A stretch of 28,534 bases of DNA. Source: Pseudomonadota bacterium. Its GTDB lineage: Bacteria; Myxococcota_A; Polyangia; Polyangiales; Polyangiaceae. The notes below the pieces were generated by a model, which did not search any database, was not told the DNA's origin, and was given only the letters and a program-made list of their open reading frames with translations. Location: assembly GCA_023398955.1 (NCBI GenBank), contig JAEWRL010000102.1, positions 1-28,534 on the forward strand, written 5' to 3'. Shown here piece by piece: positions 15,391 through 23,514 of this stretch. Numbering within the stretch: position 1 is the stretch's first letter; every line of letters begins with the position of its first letter. A program made the position numbers and the translations under genes.

Positions 15391-15507
15391 TCGTCTTCGA
15401 CTCGGACGAGAACCCTCCGAGCCCCTCCCGAAATCGTCTTCGACTCGGACGAAACCCCCCCGTATCCCTCCCGAAATCGTTCTCGACTCGGACAAAAACC
15501 TCCCCCG
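15379..15507. repeat. 43-bp tandem repeat, three copies
   Basis: Copies start at 15379, 15422 and 15465, each 43 bases, sharing CCTCCCGAAATCGT and CGACTCGGAC with a C-rich or purine-rich spacer. Because 43 is not a multiple of three, the array does not encode a peptide repeat. Related but diverged motifs (GCGCGCCTCGACTTCGAAA) recur at 15692-15710 and 15737-15755. Confidence 0.8.
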
Positions 15508-15691
15508 CATAGGAAACTTTCGAACTCGAAGCGCGCCGCGACCTCCCTGCCCCCTGAAGCGGCGGCGTCCCAGCCTCGCCAGCGACGGCCCGAGGGCTCC
15601 GGAGGCGCGGGTCCGATACCCCCTGCGGGAGGCCCTGGGGGGCTCGCGGCGCGAATCAATCGCGAAAATTTCTGGGACAAGGGGGGTTTCC

Positions 15692-15755
15692 GCGCGCCTC
15701 GACTTCGAAAACTTCCGGGGTTGGGGAGGTTTTTGCGCGCCTCGACTTCGAAATC
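15692..15755. repeat. Direct repeat pair related to the 43-bp array
   Basis: GCGCGCCTCGACTTCGAAA occurs at 15692-15710 and 15737-15755, 45 bases apart. The core TCGACTTCGAAA resembles a rearranged form of the array unit, suggesting one old repeat family spread over 15379-15760. Confidence 0.6.
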
Positions 15756-15784
15756 GCCCCCCCTGATAGCTCCCAGCGGGCAGG

Positions 15785-15831
15785 TCGAACCCCGTCCGCG
15801 ACGGTGCTCGGGGTCCCGAGACGGGGTTCGA
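15785..15831. terminator. Perfect 12-bp inverted repeat, possible terminator of the minus-strand gene
   Basis: TCGAACCCCGTC (15785-15796) and GACGGGGTTCGA (15820-15831) are exact inverted repeats around a 23-base loop. The loop contains a second hairpin, CTCGGG-GT-CCCGAG (15807-15820). It lies about 65 bases downstream of the stop of the gene ending at 15896. There is no T-tract, so intrinsic termination is uncertain; it could be a protein-binding site or a mobile-element relic. Confidence 0.4.
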
Positions 15832-15895
15832 GTCAGCCTTGGCGAGGGGGCGGGGGGGCGGAACGAGCACGGGGCGAGCGCGCCGCCCGTGCAGC

Positions 15896-16711
15896 TCAGG
15901 TGGCGCTGGGGCCGTTGGCGGAGCCGGACGCCGGCTCGGGGTTGTCGGGCTGCTGCGTGAGCTCTTCGCCGGTCTCCGGATCGATGTCGCGGACCCCGCG
16001 CCGATTCGCGAAATGCTCGCGCATGCGCCGCTGCTGGCTGTACACGGCGCCGAGCAGCTGCTGGCGCATCGCCTGGTGCTCTTCGCCTGGCCCGCCAAAC
16101 TCCCCCAGGACCTTGGCGACCGCGCGCAGCATCAGCTCCTGGCCCTCTCGCTGCGCAGCCCGAACCTCGTCATGGCTGAGCTCGCGGGTCGATTCCTGCG
16201 TCAGCGCCTCGCGATACGCCGGGATCAGCTCACCCAGCTGCTCGACATAGTCGCCGAGCCCGAGCGCCTCGACGTGCTCTGGCCGCGCCTGCAGCTCGCC
16301 GTAAAGGACTTCACACGCAGCGAGCTCGTCTTCATAGGTCATGCTCGTGATGGCTGCAGCCCCGGCGGGGAACAGCTGCTGGATCAGCTCGCTCGCCAAC
16401 GCGCCGCTGCGCTTGGCACTAAAGGCGTGAACCTTCGTCTCCAGGTGGGTCAACAAGGCGCCCAAGGTACGGTCCATCTGAGCGTCTACCTCACCGGCGC
16501 GCTTGCGACGGCCAACAGTCGTTGTGCGAGCGCGCCGCCAGTCCGCTTCACGGGCGGCAGTATGCGCGGCCTGCTCGGCCGCTGCCTCGGCGAGACCCTG
16601 GATATCGACGAGGCCCTTGGTCTCCGCGATCGCAGCGAGCTCCCGCATCGCAAACAAGCGCCGCCCAGTGGGAAAATCATAGAACGTGAAATGCTCGCGC
16701 ATGAGCCGCAT
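15896..16711 (-). CDS. All-helical protein of unknown function
   Basis: A 271-residue soluble protein, starting at ATG 16711 with GAGGAG six bases upstream. The N-terminus is MRLMREHFTFYDFPTGRRLF. The body is rich in Ala, Glu, Leu and Arg and predicted helical throughout, with TTVGRRKRAGEVDAQMDRTL, FPAGAAAITSMTYEDELAAC and LGLGDYVEQLGELIPAYREA as distinctive segments. The C-terminus ends in a Pro/Ser/Gly-rich acidic tail. There is no signal peptide, membrane segment or catalytic motif. I have the impression that relatives exist in several copies per genome in Polyangiales, but no function is known to me. It is transcribed alone. Confidence 0.7.
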   Translation of the reverse strand: MRLMREHFTFYDFPTGRRLFAMRELAAIAETKGLVDIQGLAEAAAEQAAHTAAREADWRRARTTTVGRRKRAGEVDAQMDRTLGALLTHLETKVHAFSAKRSGALASELIQQLFPAGAAAITSMTYEDELAACEVLYGELQARPEHVEALGLGDYVEQLGELIPAYREALTQESTRELSHDEVRAAQREGQELMLRAVAKVLGEFGGPGEEHQAMRQQLLGAVYSQQRRMREHFANRRGVRDIDPETGEELTQQPDNPEPASGSANGPSAT

Positions 16712-17217
16712 GGCACTCTCCTCATTGTGTGAATGTCGGCGTGGCTCGATGAGACCACGCGAACCCCATGCCCGCGCGACCCCTACCCCGCCTTGTCGAT
16801 CCATGAATGTCGATGAGACAGCAGAACGGGGCGCCCCTTTGCCCCCCCCTCCTTACCCCGTATTGGCGCTTGACGTGACATCCATAGGGCACCTATTTCA
16901 GACAGTGGTCAAGAGGGAAAGCGCCTCGGTATACTCGTTGATACCCTATCAAGGCCCCGGACGCGCAAGCCGTCGAAGTACCTAGACAAAGGCGCCCCTG
17001 GCAGGGAGACGCTGGGCCCTCCAGAAAAGCCAGCGACGATGGCAGCTGGCCTTGGCGGCGAACGGGGCGGGGGGTTCTCGACGAGAGCCGCGCCGGCACA
17101 ACCGGGAGCGTTCGCCTCGGCTGTGCCATGGCCTCGAAGCGAACGATCCCCCCCAGTTCCCGGGAGTGGCACAGGCACATGCGCCACTCGGTGGCACATG
17201 GGAGAGGTTTCTCCCTG

Positions 17218-17250
17218 CGGCGCTCAGCGGCGCTCAGCGGCGCTCAGCGG
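17218..17250. repeat. 10-bp tandem repeat, three copies
   Basis: The decamer CGCTCAGCGG is repeated three times without change, preceded by CGG. It lies about 260 bases upstream of the radical SAM gene start; purpose unknown. Confidence 0.8.
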
Positions 17251-17372
17251 CACCATGCGTCGTGCTTTCCCATGCCATCGCCAGGGTTTGCGCCCTGTAG
17301 GGAGGCCTCGCGACGCGCCCAGCGACCTTCCAGGCTCCGGTGGAATCGCGCAAATATCGCGCGTGCTCTGGT

Positions 17373-17422
17373 GCTGTCAGCGGCATGTGCGTTGCACTGC
17401 CTGAACGCCCACCGCTGACAGC
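17373..17422 (+). promoter_or_regulatory. 11-bp inverted repeat in the leader of the radical SAM gene
   Basis: GCTGTCAGCGG (17373-17383) and CCGCTGACAGC (17412-17422) are perfect inverted repeats with a 28-base loop, ending 84 bases before the start codon. It could be an operator or an RNA hairpin. I checked for cobalamin riboswitch boxes because the gene product binds B12 and did not find a convincing set. Confidence 0.35.
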
Positions 17423-17506
17423 GCCGCGGGGTTCGGGCGAGGATGTCTCTCGCACCCCGAAACCCGTGGCGTCGTCAAGGAAGCGCCCAGGCGCAAGGAG
17501 AAAGCC

Positions 17507-19220
17507 ATGCACGTCCTGCTCGTCGGTCCCGATCTGGAAGAGAACCTCTCCCTGCGCTACCTCGCTGCGTCGCTGCGGGCTGGGGGGCACCAGGCGACAA
17601 TCGCCCGCTTCGAGACAATGGACGACTTCCACGGCGTCATCGCCCAAGCCCGGGCTGCGGATCTCATCGGACTGAGCCTCTGCTACCAGGTCCGCGCCGC
17701 GGAGTTCCTCTGCCTTGCCCGCACCCTCAAGGAGCAGGCGCCGTCCAGACTCGTCGTGGCGGGGGGACACTATGCCTCCTGCGCGGCGCGCGAGCTGCTG
17801 GAGCACCACTCGGAGCTGGATGTCATCGTGGTGCACGAGGCGGAGCGGACGCTCGTCGAGCTCGCGGACTTGGGGGAGCTCGGGGCAGAACGGCTGAGGA
17901 CCGTACAGGGGCTCGTCTACCGCGAAGGAGCCGAGCTCGTCGCCACTCCGCCGCGGGAGATCCTGAGGGACCTGGACACCCTCCCCTGGCCCGACAGGAG
18001 CGGTCCGGCGCGGCTCCTCGCTGGGGTGCCCAGTGCCTATATGATGGGCAGCCGCGGCTGCTTGGGGGCTTGTCGTCCGGCGGCACATCGAACAGCCTTT
18101 CAGCTTCTGTCGGGCGGAGATCTATTCGGGTACGCCCCTCGAGCAGCGGATGATCCAGGCAGGGCGAGCCCACGGCGACTACCTGGCACGGACCTATGAG
18201 TATACCCACCCTTCCATTGCCCGAATCTGGGAGGTGGGGCAGAGCCTCCTTCGCCACCGCTGCTGGGCCCAGAACCACCTCCTGGGTCAGGTCGTACGCC
18301 TCGACCACCTCGTGACAATCTTCGAGCTCTTCTATGATGGCTCGGCCACCACCGGGTTGGTGAAGGGGTTCAGGGAGTTGAAGCTCGAGATCAATCGCGA
18401 CAGCGTCGACCTCATCGAGGCCATGATCCGAGCCTGTGAGGAGCTCCAGGGAGAAGCCAGGGAGCGGCGCCTGAGTGAGCTCGCGCGCCATGAGGAAGCC
18501 ACCCGGGCCGGGTTTCAGCGGCGCCTCTGCGCCATCAACGAGGCACTGCACGAGCGAGCCTTGGACCTCGTTGGGCTGCCGAGGCTCGATGGCCGTCCGC
18601 CATCCATCCGCCGGACGCGCTCGAATCTGCCCCGCCACGCCGCGGCGGCCCTCTTGGCAGCGGGGATGCTGGCTTGCGGCGGGGAGTCGCCGGGCGACGA
18701 TCAGGGAGGTCCCGAGGGTGCGGGCAGCTCGAACTTGGGAGGCGACACAGGGTTCGGTACCGGAGGCGCTACGACGGGAGGCGCGTCGATGGGCGGCAGC
18801 GGGATCGGAGGCGCCGCGACGGGCGGCAGCGGGATCGGAGGCGCCGCGATGGGCGGCTACCTGAATACCGGTGGCATGTTCGAGGCTCCCCCCCCGCCCA
18901 TGGGAGGATCCGGGATGGGGGGCAGCGGGACCGGGGGCGCCGCGACAGGCGGCAGCGGGACCGGGGGCGCCGCGATGGGCGGCTACCTGAATACCGGTGG
19001 CATGTTCGAGGCTCCCCCCCCGCCCATGGGGGGCTATCTGAACACCGGCGGCATGTTCGAGGCTCCCCCCCCGCCCATGGGAGGGTCGGGCGGCGTCGTC
19101 GTGGCTCCGGGGGGTTCTGGCAACGCGGGGGATGCCGGGAGCGCGGGCGACGACGCGAGCGCGGGCGACGACGCGAGCGCGGGCGACGATGGCGGCGCCA
19201 GCGGCGATGCAGGAGCGTGA
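17507..19220 (+). pseudogene. B12-binding radical SAM protein, catalytic barrel deleted, with repetitive tail
   Basis: Starts at ATG 17507 with AAGGAG six bases upstream. Frame one encodes a Rossmann-like B12-binding domain (HVLLVGPDLEENLSLRYLAA; GLSLCYQV; VVAGGHYAS; VIVVHEAERT), then MMGSRGCLGAC, the first two Cys of the CxxxCxxC cluster site. Directly after (about 18074) similarity resumes in the next frame at RRHIEQPFSFCRAEIYSGTP, the C-terminal part of such enzymes. About 200 codons of SAM barrel and the third Cys are missing, and the frame shifts. Frame two continues to 19220: a helical part, then a signal-like hydrophobic stretch with lipobox (ALLAAGMLAC) and a Gly-rich tail with three 17-residue repeats. 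Without the barrel it cannot do radical SAM chemistry. Products could be a 230-residue N-terminal and a 356-residue C-terminal piece (ATG 18150). Confidence 0.75.
18849..19076 (+). repeat. Three 51-bp repeats encoding MGGYLNTGGMFEAPPPP
   Basis: Copies begin at 18849, 18975 and 19026, the last two in direct tandem. They differ only by silent changes (for example TACCTGAATACC against TATCTGAACACC), which suggests selection on the peptide or recent conversion. Between and before them lie Gly/Ser/Ala decapeptide repeats (GSGIGGAATG, GSGTGGAATG). The tail ends in repeated AGDDAS. Confidence 0.85.
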
Positions 19221-19277
19221 GGCCTTCGCGTGCCGCCAAGGTAGGCTGTGGCCGCTGGATTCGATAAGCTCGCCGGG

Positions 19278-22070
19278 ATGTCTCACCAAGCCCGCGCCCG
19301 TCGCCCCAAGCCCCTCGTCGGCATCCCTAGCCTGTTGGCCTCTGCTGGCCTGCTGCTCCAGAGCTGCTGCTCGCAGCCTCCCCCTGCGGCGCCCTGCGGC
19401 TGCCAGGAGAAGCCGGAGACGACATCGCAGCCCGTGGACCATGGCGCCGAGTGGTTGGTGGAGGACTTCGAGAGCCCCTCGGGCCGCTCGGGAGGGCTCT
19501 GGTTCGAGTTCGACAAGAATCCCCTTGGCACGACAGCAAACCCGAGCCCCTTCGTCCTGACCGATCAGGGAGCTCCGCCGAGCCCCGACCACAGCGCTCA
19601 CCTTTGGGGGACTCTCGGCTCGAATCGGGCACCGTGGTCTTGGGTGCAGCTCCAGGTGATCCTGAATCCTTCGCAAGCACCCATGGATCTCACGGCATAT
19701 AAGAGCGTGCGCTTCTGGGTGAAGGGCGATGGGGGTCGCTACGGGGTCGCCTTCGTCAAAGACGCTGTGAAGGACTACGACGAGTTCCACTACGAGTTCA
19801 CGGCGCCAAGCGAGTGGACGGAGATCGAGGTACCGTTGGCAGAGCTTCGCCAGTTCGGTTGGGGCAAGGCGGTGCCGCAGGTCTTCGATGACGTCAAACG
19901 CATCCACTTCTATCCGGCACAGTACGACAAACCCTTCGATCTCTGGGTAGACCACGTGACGCTGGCCAAGTCCGCGCGCGAGCAGCAGCCCATTGCCTAC
20001 GATACGGAAGGCTGGTTCCCTTGGACTGGCTTCGACCCCGCGGCGCGCAAGGGGACTGCGCTGGACGTGAGCGCGCTGCTCGACGCGCCGGCGGGAAAGC
20101 ACGGCCCCCTCACGGCTCGAGGGGAACGGTTCGTGTTCCAGGATGGCAAGGAGGCGCGCTTCATCGGAGTCAACATCGTCGCCTCGGCGAACTTTCCGAC
20201 CCACGAGCAAGCAGAGCAGCTGGCAGAGCTCTTGGCTCAGCTGGGTGTCAACATGACGCGCCACCATCACATGGACGCGCCGTGGAGCGAGCCGAACGTC
20301 TTCGGCAACGCGCGCTCCACCCTCGAGCTCGATCCGGAGGCGCTCGAGCGCTTCGACTACCTCATCCATCAGCTCCAGAGGCGCGGCATCTACCAGTTCT
20401 TCGATCTCTTGGTGCACAGGGAGGTGACGAAGGCGGACGGCATCCCCTACGCGGACGAGCTGGTGCGGGGTCTGAAGATCGACGGGCAGTTCGATCCCAA
20501 GCTCATCGAGCTCCAAGAGCGCTTCGTTCGGCAGTTCATGGGACACCGGAATCCGTATACGAAGCACACCTACGCCAAGGACCCCGCCGTGGCGCTCATC
20601 GACGTCATCAACGAGGATAGCCTGCTGTGGCTCCAACCCGAGGGAGACTTCGCGATTCGAAGCCCTCGCGCGAAGGCGCTGCTCAATCGCCAGTTCTCCG
20701 AGTGGCTGAAGAAGGAAGTGCCGGGGGAGCGGGCGGCTCTCGCGCAGCGCTGGGGTAGTGGCCCGGGCGGCCTCCGTGCGGAGGAGGACCCCGCGAAGGG
20801 AAACGTCGGTGCCGTCGTCGCCGTGGGGAAGGGAGCCGAGAAGGAGCTCACGGCGCCGCGCGCCAGGGACACCCTCCAGTTCTACCACGACACGATGCTC
20901 ACCTACTACCGTCGCATCGAGACCGAGCTCCGGGGGCTCGGGTACGAGGGGCTCGTGACGGGGAGCAACCACTGGACGGAGCACCCCTTGGATCTGATGC
21001 TCAACGCTCGCTTCCCCTTCGTGGATCGGCATGCGTACTGGGCGCATCCGCACGGGGGTTGGGGCTACAACGCAGGCATCACCTGGGACCCCGCGGCCAT
21101 GGTGAAGGATCCGGGGCTAGGAGTCGTCGGTTCCCTCGCGCGGCGCCGCGTCCAGGGGCGCCCTTACACCTGCAGCGAGTGGCAAACCTCGGCGCCCAAT
21201 GACTACCGTCACGAGGGGCTGCTGCTCGTCGCATCCTATGCCTCCCTGCAGGGCTTTCACCCGCTCCAGTTCGCCGTCAGCCACCAGACGGGGAAAGCGA
21301 TCGACGAGCCGCAGGCCCTCGACAACAACTTCGACATCCTGGGGCAGCCCACGGCCCTCGGAGCGTGGCCGGCCGCGGCGCTGCTCTTCCATCGGGGGGA
21401 CGTCCAGACTTCTTCCCTGGACGGCTTCCTCCGAGTAACGCCCGAGGCGGCGCTCCAGCCCGCGGCTTCCTTCCAGCCACCGCTCCAGCTGGGGCTCATC
21501 GCGCGGACGGGGGTCGACTTCGACGGCGGGAAGAGCCTCGATGAGCTCCAAGCGATCGTCGAGGAGCACACCCAGGGGAGCGTCGTCAGCTCGAGCACCG
21601 GAGAGCTCCGTCACGACAGCGCGGCGGGTCGCTTCGTCGTGGATACGCCACGCAGCCAAGGCTTCGTAGGGTTCAAAGGCCAGGAGCCCCTGTCCTCCCG
21701 GGACGTGAGCCTCCGCCTCGAGAGCCCCTTCGCCGTCGTCGTCGTCACGGCGCTCGGCGACGCGCCCATCGCCAAGGCGCGTCGCTGGCTCGTGACGGCG
21801 CTGGGCAATGCCGTCAACACGGGCATGGCCCTGGCGCCGAGCGGCAATCGCCTGGCGAACCCGGGTAGCGCGCCCGTGCTCATCGAACCCATCCGCGGTG
21901 CGGTGACCCTGCGCGGCCTGCCTTACGAGGCCTCCCAGCTCCAAGCCTTCGCCCTGGACGCAGCGGGGGGCCGCAAAGAGCCAGTGGAGCTCGTGCAAGG
22001 CGCCGATGGCGTCGAGCTCGAGCTAGCTGCCGAGCACCAGGCCATGCACTACGAGATCGTCGTGCCGTAG
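19278..22070 (+). CDS. Lipoprotein glycoside hydrolase (clan GH-A like) with carbohydrate-binding N-domain
   Basis: 930 residues from ATG 19278. The signal peptide carries a twin-Arg-like basic start (RARRPKP) and a lipobox-like LLQSC (Cys 30). Residues about 55-230 form a jelly-roll domain (CBM11/CIA30-like: SVRFWVKGDGGRYGVAF, EWTEIEVPLAEL). Residues about 270-680 form a TIM-barrel glycosidase: RFIGVNIVASANFPT, NMTRHHHMDAPWSEPN, general acid/base in DVINED (E446), nucleophile candidate in CSEWQT (E634). A beta-sandwich C-terminal domain follows. It probably cleaves a beta-linked polysaccharide at the cell surface; the substrate is unknown. A GTG at 19248 is an alternative start. It follows the radical SAM pseudogene by 57 bases and may share its promoter. 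Confidence 0.8.
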   Translation: MSHQARARRPKPLVGIPSLLASAGLLLQSCCSQPPPAAPCGCQEKPETTSQPVDHGAEWLVEDFESPSGRSGGLWFEFDKNPLGTTANPSPFVLTDQGAPPSPDHSAHLWGTLGSNRAPWSWVQLQVILNPSQAPMDLTAYKSVRFWVKGDGGRYGVAFVKDAVKDYDEFHYEFTAPSEWTEIEVPLAELRQFGWGKAVPQVFDDVKRIHFYPAQYDKPFDLWVDHVTLAKSAREQQPIAYDTEGWFPWTGFDPAARKGTALDVSALLDAPAGKHGPLTARGERFVFQDGKEARFIGVNIVASANFPTHEQAEQLAELLAQLGVNMTRHHHMDAPWSEPNVFGNARSTLELDPEALERFDYLIHQLQRRGIYQFFDLLVHREVTKADGIPYADELVRGLKIDGQFDPKLIELQERFVRQFMGHRNPYTKHTYAKDPAVALIDVINEDSLLWLQPEGDFAIRSPRAKALLNRQFSEWLKKEVPGERAALAQRWGSGPGGLRAEEDPAKGNVGAVVAVGKGAEKELTAPRARDTLQFYHDTMLTYYRRIETELRGLGYEGLVTGSNHWTEHPLDLMLNARFPFVDRHAYWAHPHGGWGYNAGITWDPAAMVKDPGLGVVGSLARRRVQGRPYTCSEWQTSAPNDYRHEGLLLVASYASLQGFHPLQFAVSHQTGKAIDEPQALDNNFDILGQPTALGAWPAAALLFHRGDVQTSSLDGFLRVTPEAALQPAASFQPPLQLGLIARTGVDFDGGKSLDELQAIVEEHTQGSVVSSSTGELRHDSAAGRFVVDTPRSQGFVGFKGQEPLSSRDVSLRLESPFAVVVVTALGDAPIAKARRWLVTALGNAVNTGMALAPSGNRLANPGSAPVLIEPIRGAVTLRGLPYEASQLQAFALDAAGGRKEPVELVQGADGVELELAAEHQAMHYEIVVP

Positions 22071-22099
22071 AGGTGCGCAGCAGCCGCTTCGCCGCCGAA

Positions 22100-22120
22100 T
22101 CACCGGGGCTCTCACGGTGA
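22100..22120. terminator. Weak hairpin between convergent genes
   Basis: TCACCG (22100-22105) pairs with CGGTGA (22115-22120) around a 9-base loop, between the hydrolase stop and the convergent lipoprotein stop. No T-run follows; a bidirectional terminator is possible but unproven. Confidence 0.25.
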
Positions 22121-22173
22121 GACAGCACGCCCCACGCTGACCGAAGAAGGAGCGCTCGCACCCGAGGCTCACG

Positions 22174-23412
22174 TCAACGCATCACCCTGCAGCCGACGCG
22201 CTCGGTGGCCACCACGACATCGTCGTAGTCGATTGTCTGCTCGTCGGAGACGGACAAGCCACGGCTCTCGAGCTCGGCCTTCTTGCTAGCGAAGCTGCCG
22301 CGCTCGTAGTAGGCGTCGAGGAAGATCCGTTTGAAGCGCACGTCCTCACTCGAGCGGAAGTCGAAGCCCTCGAAGGGGACGGGCTCGGTACAGGCAGAGA
22401 AGTCGCAGCCCCCTGTGTGAAAGGTTGCCCGGAGCCAGGTCCCCTCCGGGTGGCCTTGGCGATACTCGCCGACGAGGGCGCCATCGATCCAGAAGGCGAG
22501 CTGACCGTCCCGAGCGCCCATACTGTTTGCCCTCGCCATAATCTCGATACAGAACCACTCATCGCGGGGAAAGGGACTCTGACCTGGCGGACGAAAGACG
22601 TTGCCATAGTAGTAGGTCGTGCCCTGGTCGCCCGCGCAGCCGGGCACGACGCTGCCGTCGTTGCAGCGCCCGGAGCGCATCTGGTACCAGTAGACGTAGA
22701 AGTTGAAGACGTCGCTCGTATCCGCGTCGAAGTCGAACCAGAAGCCGTCGTCGCCGGAGGGCACTGTATTCGCGAGGCCGCTCGACTCCCACGCTTCGGT
22801 TCCCGCCGCGGCCCGCACCCAGTGGTGGGGATTGGGCGCCACACCATGGAACCGCGCATGGAAGCGCCAGTAGATCTCATCGACGCGGCGGGGAAGCTCG
22901 GCGCGCGTGCTAGAGGAGATGTACTCATCTTGCTCCAGATCGGCCGCCGTCACGGTGGAGCGCAGATAACGGTCCCCGCCATGCGCCTGCTCCGGGTCGC
23001 GCAAGAGGTGAAGGTAGCGAGTGTCATCCTGGGGTGATGCCCACCTGCCCCATCCTTCCTCGAAATCGTCGTGGAAGACGACCGCTGTATCGCTGGCAAT
23101 GCCGTCATCGCCCGGATAGCGCTCGCTCAGGGTCGCGGCCGAGCCCCCGCCGGAGCCGTCACCCAGACTCGCGCCGCCCCTAGCGGGGCTACCCGGCGCC
23201 GCGCCGGCAACGCCGCCCATCGAGGAGCCGCTCTCCGTGCTGGCCCCCGCAGCACCGGCGGCGCTCGGACCGCGGGATCCTTCGTCGTCCTTCCCGCAGC
23301 CAACGAGAGCTAGCACGATTGCGAGACGCGCTGTTACCTCCCCGAGCGATCGCAGCGTCACCCTCCGCCCCTTTCGCCTCTGTGATTGCCCTACGCCAAC
23401 CGCACCCTTCAT
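22174..23412 (-). CDS. Lipoprotein with concanavalin-like polysaccharide-binding or lyase fold
   Basis: 412 residues if started at ATG 23412. Lipobox LVGC (Cys 39), then a Gly/Ala/Ser linker of about 65 residues. The C-terminal 300 residues (FHDDFEEGWGRW, SSSTRAELPRR, IYWRFHARFHG, FWFDFDADTSDVFNFYVYWY, EWFCIEIMARANS, GQLAFWIDGALVGEY, IDYDDVVVATERVGC) have the beta-rich pattern of a concanavalin A-like lectin/glucanase or polysaccharide lyase. Catalytic residues cannot be fixed. The n-region is unusually long; a GTG at 23361 would give a shorter signal peptide. It is the last of three consecutive minus-strand genes and convergent with the hydrolase. Confidence 0.7.
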   Translation of the reverse strand: MKGAVGVGQSQRRKGRRVTLRSLGEVTARLAIVLALVGCGKDDEGSRGPSAAGAAGASTESGSSMGGVAGAAPGSPARGGASLGDGSGGGSAATLSERYPGDDGIASDTAVVFHDDFEEGWGRWASPQDDTRYLHLLRDPEQAHGGDRYLRSTVTAADLEQDEYISSSTRAELPRRVDEIYWRFHARFHGVAPNPHHWVRAAAGTEAWESSGLANTVPSGDDGFWFDFDADTSDVFNFYVYWYQMRSGRCNDGSVVPGCAGDQGTTYYYGNVFRPPGQSPFPRDEWFCIEIMARANSMGARDGQLAFWIDGALVGEYRQGHPEGTWLRATFHTGGCDFSACTEPVPFEGFDFRSSEDVRFKRIFLDAYYERGSFASKKAELESRGLSVSDEQTIDYDDVVVATERVGCRVMR

Positions 23413-23514
23413 TCTCGCCAGTATAGCGGCTCGTGCACGCGGCACGGAACCAGGGCCGCATGGGCACATGAAACCGCCGGATGTCGGGAGCGAGGCGAGC
23501 TGACAAGCGTCGCG

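Larger units (their letters stand above)
15267..15895. other. Repeat-rich gap between the ATPase unit and the helical protein gene
   Basis: No intact gene. It contains an antitoxin remnant, a 43-bp tandem repeat, a later pair of related repeats and a long inverted repeat, each listed separately. Frames on both strands are long here only because of base composition. Confidence 0.6.
16712..17506. other. 795-bp gene-free divergent region with repeats and an inverted repeat
   Basis: It separates the helical protein gene (minus) from the radical SAM pseudogene (plus) and must hold both promoters, though I cannot place them reliably. It contains GCCAC/GTGGC (17183-17195), three tandem CGCTCAGCGG decamers (17221-17250) and an 11-bp inverted repeat (17373-17422). 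No believable small gene. Confidence 0.5.

Noticed and set aside
15379..15507. CRISPR array
   Set aside because: Only three units in direct 43-bp tandem with no unique spacers and no cas genes.
15334..16098. Minus-strand 254-residue ORF over the repeat array
   Set aside because: Ser/Arg/Pro-rich, overlaps the helical protein gene and crosses a 43-bp tandem repeat out of phase; composition artefact.
17100..17506. Cobalamin riboswitch upstream of the B12 radical SAM gene
   Set aside because: A GCCACT-like hairpin is present, but the surrounding conserved boxes of the riboswitch could not be found.
17823..21053. A 1076-residue minus-strand ORF
   Set aside because: It lies antisense to the radical SAM tail and the hydrolase, is Arg/Ala/Leu-biased and has no motif. 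A typical high-GC shadow.
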